Source of the DNA: Halorussus aquaticus
Lineage (GTDB): Archaea > Halobacteriota > Halobacteria > Halobacteriales > Haladaptataceae
Direction of reading: 5' to 3'
DNA length: 64,000 nucleotides
Assembly (NCBI RefSeq): GCF_024218795.1
Contig: NZ_CP100402.1
Location: forward strand, 124,001-188,000
Notes under the pieces: model-generated
Databases searched by the model: none
What the model was told of the DNA's origin: nothing
What the model saw: the letters and a program-made list of their open reading frames with translations, nothing else
Program-made: the position numbers and the translations under genes
Shown here: positions 59,549 to 64,000 of the stretch, one piece after another
How positions within the stretch are numbered: the stretch's first letter is position 1
Layout: each line of letters starts with the position of its first letter

Positions 59549-60673
59549 GTGACAGGAATTATCCCCGGTGTATCGTCGGTTCTACCGCCGCTCCAGTTCG
59601 GTACCTCTCTCCACGAAACCCTCGCGGTCGTCTCGGTCGCCGTGGTGGCCGGTGCGGTAATCTGGCGTCTGGGCGAGCGCTTGAAGGCCCGATTTCGAAC
59701 CGAGAACGCGGAGATCGTGCGGGCGGGACTGCTGTTGGTGTTAGCGAGCGTCGTCGCGGCCGTCTTGGTGAGCGAGTGGAACGCGACGGGCGACATGCTC
59801 TCGGTCGTCGGCGCGATTCGACTCGGCGTCGACGCGGGGGTTCGCGTGCTGATTACGGTCGTCCTGTTCGTCGCCGCGCACACCGTCACCCGCATCCTGA
59901 AGCGACTGCTCCTCGGCGGCAGTCACGCCAAGAGTCGGGCCACGTCCGAGCACCAGCGCAGAGTCGTCTTCTACGTCAGTCAGGTTGTCATCTACATCGT
60001 CGCCGTCTTCGGAACGTTCTCGCTCTGGGGGATTCAAGTGAGCGACCTCCTCTTGGGAGCGGGCGTCCTCGGCGTCATCCTCGGTCTCGCGTTCCAGAAC
60101 ACGCTCGGGTCGATTCTCGCGGGGTTCGTCCTCATGCTCTCGCGTCCGTTCGACGTCGGCCACTGGGTCCGAATCGGTGATCACGAGGGGTTCATTTCGG
60201 AGATCACGATCGCCCACGTCCGACTTCGTAACCTCGACGGCGAACACGTAGTCCTCCCGAACGAAGCCGTCAGCAATCGAACTATCGTCAACCGGAGTTT
60301 AGAGGGGAAACTTCGCCACTGCGTGGAAGTCGGTGTGGACTATGGCGTGGACCCGGAGCACGCGGAGTCCGTCGCCCGAGAGGCGATAGCGGACCTCGAC
60401 GAGATCATGACCCAGCCCGCGCCACAGGTACTCCCAGTGCGATTCGACGATTCGGCCGTGGTACTCGAACTGCGGTTCTGGATCGAGAACCCGACGCCAC
60501 AGCGCAAGTGGCGGGCCGCTCAGGCCGTCATCTACAGTGTCAAGACCGCGTTCAACCGCGAAGGCATCAAAATACCGTTCCCGCAGCGAGAACTGACCCA
60601 GCGGAGAACGGATGCCAACGTTCGCGACGCCGAGAGTCGCTCGCGGGACTCCGTCGATACGAGCCGGTCGTAG
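59549..60673 (+). CDS. mscS: MscS-family mechanosensitive channel
   Basis: 374 residues from GTG 59549, chosen because TTTATATGG at 59518-59526 lies about 27 bases upstream (leaderless). In-frame GTG 59528 or upstream codons are alternatives. Four hydrophobic segments precede the pore helix GLAFQNTLGSILAGFVLMLS and the MscS beta domain (DVGHWVRIGDHEGFISEITI, VVLPNEAVSNRTIVNRSL), then a C-terminal alpha/beta domain (VEVGVDYGVDPEHAESVARE). It opens at high membrane tension and releases solutes when the cell meets low salt, an important risk for halophiles. Confidence 0.85.
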   Translation: MTGIIPGVSSVLPPLQFGTSLHETLAVVSVAVVAGAVIWRLGERLKARFRTENAEIVRAGLLLVLASVVAAVLVSEWNATGDMLSVVGAIRLGVDAGVRVLITVVLFVAAHTVTRILKRLLLGGSHAKSRATSEHQRRVVFYVSQVVIYIVAVFGTFSLWGIQVSDLLLGAGVLGVILGLAFQNTLGSILAGFVLMLSRPFDVGHWVRIGDHEGFISEITIAHVRLRNLDGEHVVLPNEAVSNRTIVNRSLEGKLRHCVEVGVDYGVDPEHAESVAREAIADLDEIMTQPAPQVLPVRFDDSAVVLELRFWIENPTPQRKWRAAQAVIYSVKTAFNREGIKIPFPQRELTQRRTDANVRDAESRSRDSVDTSRS

Positions 60674-60927
60674 TCCCGGACGCACCCGAGCGAACTCGAC
60701 TGAACGCCGTTCCGATTGCCGCGTTCGACTGTCGCGTTTCGCTTGTTGCGTGCGGCCATTTGGGTTTAGACGTTCGTACCGAGCGTGGATTTTGTCGTCG
60801 GAAGTACCCACATCTATTTCAGTTTGGTCCGCGTAAGTATGGTATATCCAGTGCGGTACTTGTCTCGGTGATTTGAGGTGTCGGCAGTTTTCCGTTCGAG
60901 TACGGTCTGGACAGAGAGACAACATTC
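60674..60927. other. Intergenic stretch before the Cdc48-type gene
   Basis: About 250 bases without a supported gene. A TATA-like GTATGGTATATCC (60836-60848) may drive the ATPase gene. Nothing else recognised. Confidence 0.35.
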
Positions 60928-63132
60928 ATGAAACTAATTGTCAAACCGCTCGACCGGAAGAGTGCTGGGAAGGGTATCGCGGCCATCGACAGCGAGGCGA
61001 TGGAGGAACTCGGCGTTTCGAACGGTGACTTCGTCACTATCGAAGGCGAGGACGGTACTGCGGTCGCCCGCGTCCGGCCGGGACGGTCGGGCGAGCGACA
61101 GTGGGGCGTCGTCGGCATCGACGGCCAGACCCGGAAGACCACCGGCGCACGAATCGACCAACTCGTTCGGGTCGAACAGACCGACGTCGCCGCGGCCGAC
61201 GAGCTAACGATAGCACTCCCCGGCGGGCTTCAGATTCGCGGCAACCTCGCCTCGTATCTGCGCGATAAACTCGCCAACCGCGCGGTTCGGGCGGGACAGA
61301 CCGTCCCCGTCGCGCTCGGATTCGGTTCCCTGACGGGCCGGTCGAGTCGCCGGATTCCGGTCCGAATCGTGGATACTGAACCGAGCGGGACCGTGGTCGT
61401 CACGCAGTCGACGTCCATCGATGTCGCCGAGCAGTCCGCCGAGGAAGTGGACGTGGAACGCGGTGACGAGGCGTCCCGCGACTCCGAGTCCCCCGGCGTC
61501 ACCTACGAGGACGTCGGCGGCCTCGACGACGAACTCGACCAAGTCCGGGAGATGATAGAGTTGCCGATGTCCCATCCCGAACTGTTCCAAGCGCTCGGCA
61601 TCGAACCGCCGCAGGGCGTCCTGCTCCACGGCCCGCCCGGCACGGGCAAGACCCTCATCGCGAAGGCGGTCGCCAACGAGATAGACGCCAACTTCCAGAC
61701 CATCTCCGGGCCGGAGATCATGTCGAAGTACCACGGCGAGAGCGAGGAGCGGTTGCGCGAGGTGTTCGACGAGGCCGGAGAGAACGAACCGGCGATCATC
61801 TTCATCGACGAGATAGACTCCATCGCGCCGAAGCGAGACGACACGCAGGGCGACGTGGAACGCCGCGTGGTCGCCCAACTGCTCTCGCTGATGGACGGAC
61901 TGGAGGACCGCGGTCAGGTGACCGTCATCGGGACGACGAACCGCGTCGATTCCATCGACAACGCGCTGCGCCGCGGCGGCCGCTTCGACCGCGAGATAGA
62001 GATCGGCGCGCCGGACACGCGGGGCCGAGAGGAGATTCTCCAAGTCCACACCCGCGAGATGCCCATCGCCGAGTCGGTCGACATCGAACAGTACGCCGAG
62101 AACACCCACGGCTTCGTCGGCGCGGACTTGGAGAGCCTCGTCCGCGAGGCGGCGATGAACGCGCTCCGACGCGTTCGCCCCGACCTCGACCTCGAAGGCG
62201 ACGAGATCGACGCCGAGACGCTCGAAGCGCTCGAAGTGACCGAGGCGGACTTCCGGGCGGCGCTCCGGGAGATCGACCCGAGCGCGCTCCGAGAGGTGTT
62301 CGTCGAGACACCCGACGTCACGTGGGACGACGTCGGCGGTCTCGCGGAGACCAAGGCCCGACTGCAGGAGGCCATCCAGTGGCCGATGGAGTACCCCGAC
62401 GCCTACAGGCAGGTGGACCTCCAGTCGCCGAAGGGCATCATGCTCCACGGACCGCCGGGCACTGGCAAGACGCTGCTCGCGAAGGCCGTCGCCAACGAGG
62501 CTCAGTCGAACTTCATCTCGGTCAAGGGCCCCGAACTGTTCGACAAGTACGTCGGCGAGTCCGAGAAGGGCGTTAGGGAAATCTTCGAGAAGGCGCGGTC
62601 GAACGCGCCGACCGTCATCTTCTTCGACGAGATCGACTCCATCGCGACCAAGCGCGGGAGCGGTGGCAGCGATTCGAACGTCGGCGAGCGCGTCGTCTCC
62701 CAACTGCTGACCGAACTCGACGGGTTGGAGGAACTGGAGGACGTGGTCGTCATCGCGGCGACGAACCGACCCGACCTCATCGACGACGCCCTGACGCGCG
62801 CGGGCCGCATCGAGCGCAAGATAGAGGTCGGCGAACCCGACGAGGAGACCCGACGCGAAATCCTGAAGATTCACACCCGGAACCGGCCGCTCGCCGACGA
62901 CGTGGACATCGACCACCTCGCGGCCGAGACGGAGGGCTTCGTGGGTGCGGACTTGGCGGCGCTGTGCCGCGAGGCGGCCACCGCGGCCGTTCGCGAGCAC
63001 GTCCGGTCGCAGTCCGGTGAGGAACCGATGGCCGTCGAGGACATCGTGCTCACGCAGGCCCACTTCGATGCTGCACTCGCGGATATCAATCCGGAAGACG
63101 CCGACGACTCGTCAGAGACCGACGAGGTGTAA
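60928..63132 (+). CDS. cdc48: Cdc48/VAT-type AAA+ ATPase
   Basis: 734 residues. An N-terminal double-psi barrel ([40 protein letters not shown]) is followed by two AAA+ rings. Ring 1: [18 protein letters not shown] (about 234) and [16 protein letters not shown]. Ring 2: [18 protein letters not shown] (about 507) and [16 protein letters not shown]. Arginine-finger regions [14 protein letters not shown] and [14 protein letters not shown] are present; the second reads [10 protein letters not shown] where LRPGRLDR is usual. It unfolds or extracts proteins, often feeding the proteasome. Soluble, single gene. A paralogue rather than the main VAT is possible. Confidence 0.9.
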   Translation: MKLIVKPLDRKSAGKGIAAIDSEAMEELGVSNGDFVTIEGEDGTAVARVRPGRSGERQWGVVGIDGQTRKTTGARIDQLVRVEQTDVAAADELTIALPGGLQIRGNLASYLRDKLANRAVRAGQTVPVALGFGSLTGRSSRRIPVRIVDTEPSGTVVVTQSTSIDVAEQSAEEVDVERGDEASRDSESPGVTYEDVGGLDDELDQVREMIELPMSHPELFQALGIEPPQGVLLHGPPGTGKTLIAKAVANEIDANFQTISGPEIMSKYHGESEERLREVFDEAGENEPAIIFIDEIDSIAPKRDDTQGDVERRVVAQLLSLMDGLEDRGQVTVIGTTNRVDSIDNALRRGGRFDREIEIGAPDTRGREEILQVHTREMPIAESVDIEQYAENTHGFVGADLESLVREAAMNALRRVRPDLDLEGDEIDAETLEALEVTEADFRAALREIDPSALREVFVETPDVTWDDVGGLAETKARLQEAIQWPMEYPDAYRQVDLQSPKGIMLHGPPGTGKTLLAKAVANEAQSNFISVKGPELFDKYVGESEKGVREIFEKARSNAPTVIFFDEIDSIATKRGSGGSDSNVGERVVSQLLTELDGLEELEDVVVIAATNRPDLIDDALTRAGRIERKIEVGEPDEETRREILKIHTRNRPLADDVDIDHLAAETEGFVGADLAALCREAATAAVREHVRSQSGEEPMAVEDIVLTQAHFDAALADINPEDADDSSETDEV

Positions 63133-63203
63133 TCGGCACTCGGGCGGTTCGTTCGACGGGACTGCTCCGTCACCGATACTATCCTCGACTGGGGACGCTG
63201 ACG

Positions 63204-64000
63204 CTACTCCTCGCTGGAGAGTCCGGGGAGGAAGGCGAAGATTATCGCGACGACGGCGAGCAGGCCGCCGAGTATCAGGACCGCGCCGTCGAAGTACCCC
63301 TCGTCGGCGAGGACGCCGACGAAGACCGACCCCGTCGATGCGATCAGGAAGTACCCGGTCCGTAACAGTCCCCACGCGCCGTTCCGCTCCGCTGGCGGGA
63401 GCGCGTTGATGATGTAGGTGTTCGTGACCGGCGCGATGCCGAGTTGGACGCCCGCGAGGACGATGACGACGGTGATGGGTACGAGACCGGAGACGAACGG
63501 GAGCGCGAGCAGCGGGAGCACGCTGACGGCGGCCAGCGCCACCAGCACCAGTCGGTTCCCGAAGCGAGTGACCGCGCGTCCGCCGCCGACCTGTGCGGCC
63601 GCACCGCTCACGAAGAGCGTGGCGAAGAGGACGCTGGCGGTCACTTCGTCGATACCCTTGACGGTGATGAGATACGTCGGTAGGAACGCGGTGAGACCCT
63701 GAAAGACGAACACTCGTATCGTCTTGCCTCCGACCCCGAGGACGACGCGCCGACGATTGATCGCAGACAAGAGGCCGCGAAGGCGACGACGAGTGGACGC
63801 CTCGGTGGCATCGGGAATGGCGGTCGTCGGAACGACGCGCCACGCCAGCACCGTCGTGGCGAACAGAAGCGGGACGGCACCGGCAATCGTCGCGCGCCAT
63901 CCGAGGCGACTCACGGCCGCTCCGGCGAGGATGGGGAGCGCCGCGGCACCGAGACTCCCGACCGCGAGCGTGAACCCGATGGCCGCGCTGTCGTTGTCGG
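63204..64000 (-). CDS. MFS transporter, C-terminal part
   Basis: The gene runs off the right window edge, and its start lies outside. About 265 residues are visible with roughly eight hydrophobic segments: AAIGFTLAVGSLGAAALPIL, then TIRVFVFQGLTAFLPTYLIT, QVGGGRAVTRFGNRLVLVAL (loop with GRxxxRxGNR, the MFS repeat signature) and SGLVPITVVIVLAGVQLGIA. Substrate unknown. Transcribed toward the Cdc48-type gene. Confidence 0.75.
   Translation of the reverse strand, partial: DNDSAAIGFTLAVGSLGAAALPILAGAAVSRLGWRATIAGAVPLLFATTVLAWRVVPTTAIPDATEASTRRRLRGLLSAINRRRVVLGVGGKTIRVFVFQGLTAFLPTYLITVKGIDEVTASVLFATLFVSGAAAQVGGGRAVTRFGNRLVLVALAAVSVLPLLALPFVSGLVPITVVIVLAGVQLGIAPVTNTYIINALPPAERNGAWGLLRTGYFLIASTGSVFVGVLADEGYFDGAVLILGGLLAVVAIIFAFLPGLSSEE

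Noticed and set aside
59302-60180. Plus-strand frame of 292 codons overlapping the start of the MscS gene
   Set aside because: Arg-rich out-of-frame shadow; the MscS frame has the family signature.
61204-63063. Minus-strand frame of 619 codons opposite the Cdc48-type gene
   Set aside because: Antisense shadow of a strongly conserved AAA+ protein; no motif of its own.
1-64000. CRISPR array, rRNA or tRNA genes
   Set aside because: No regularly spaced direct repeats, no rRNA-like stretches and no cloverleaf with a recognisable T-loop were seen by eye; a short tRNA could still be missed.

Overview
This window comes from a halophilic archaeon (class Halobacteria). The predicted proteins are strongly acidic. 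Secreted proteins carry twin-arginine (Tat) signals, several genes look leaderless with a TATA box about 25 bases upstream, and the gene families are typical of haloarchaea (Bat-type HTH_10 regulator, ArsR2-ArsM unit, LVIVD-repeat proteins, Cdc48/VAT ATPase, DUF7563-like zinc ribbon). I cannot name the species. The mosaic of transposases, integrase, Orc1/Cdc6 fragments, toxin-antitoxin modules and broken genes points to a megaplasmid or a heavily rearranged chromosomal region. No rRNA, tRNA or CRISPR array was recognised.

Layout. 0-10 kb: the start of a His-rich copper-type P-type ATPase, a DoxX-like remnant, a family 2 glycosyltransferase, two related sensor histidine kinases (one with a DNA-binding-like N-terminus and eight PAS domains), gene relics and a Fic protein. 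10-15.4 kb: an MFS transporter, a two-gene operon of Tat-exported LVIVD beta-propeller proteins, and a relic of a rhomboid gene. 15.6-28.5 kb: a defence-like region. It holds an McrBC type IV restriction system whose McrB reading frame is cut by a single in-frame TAG, a regulator divergent from it, an Orc1 remnant, a PLP enzyme, an intact rhomboid protease, and an AT-rich divergent pair (HEPN-domain protein and membrane-anchored protein). 28.6-34 kb: a compact chain of small overlapping genes (PadR-like regulators and zinc proteins), a coiled-coil protein, two PIN-type toxin-antitoxin modules (one frameshifted) and an IS605-type end. 34-37.5 kb: aIF-1A, phytoene synthase, a zinc ribbon and a LOV-containing Bat-like regulator. 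37.9-46 kb: a large arsenic cluster in three transcription units: arsR-arsM; arsD-arsA followed by small Cys-rich proteins and an HxlR regulator; and arsR-acr3-arsC-arsC. 46-58 kb: three IS4/ISH8-type transposase genes bracketing AT-rich genes for exported proteins, a lipoprotein, a FilR1-type regulator and transposase and Fic relics. 58-64 kb: tyrosine recombinase, MscS channel, Cdc48-type AAA ATPase and a partial MFS transporter.

How the genes work together. The arsenic cluster covers sensing (ArsR, HxlR), reduction of arsenate (two ArsC), efflux (Acr3, probably energised by ArsA with ArsD as chaperone) and methylation (ArsM). With the copper ATPase at the left edge it gives a metal-resistance theme. 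The McrBC locus and the HEPN pair suggest anti-phage functions. CrtB and Bat sit together as in the bacterioruberin/bacteriorhodopsin region of Halobacterium, but no opsin gene lies in this window.
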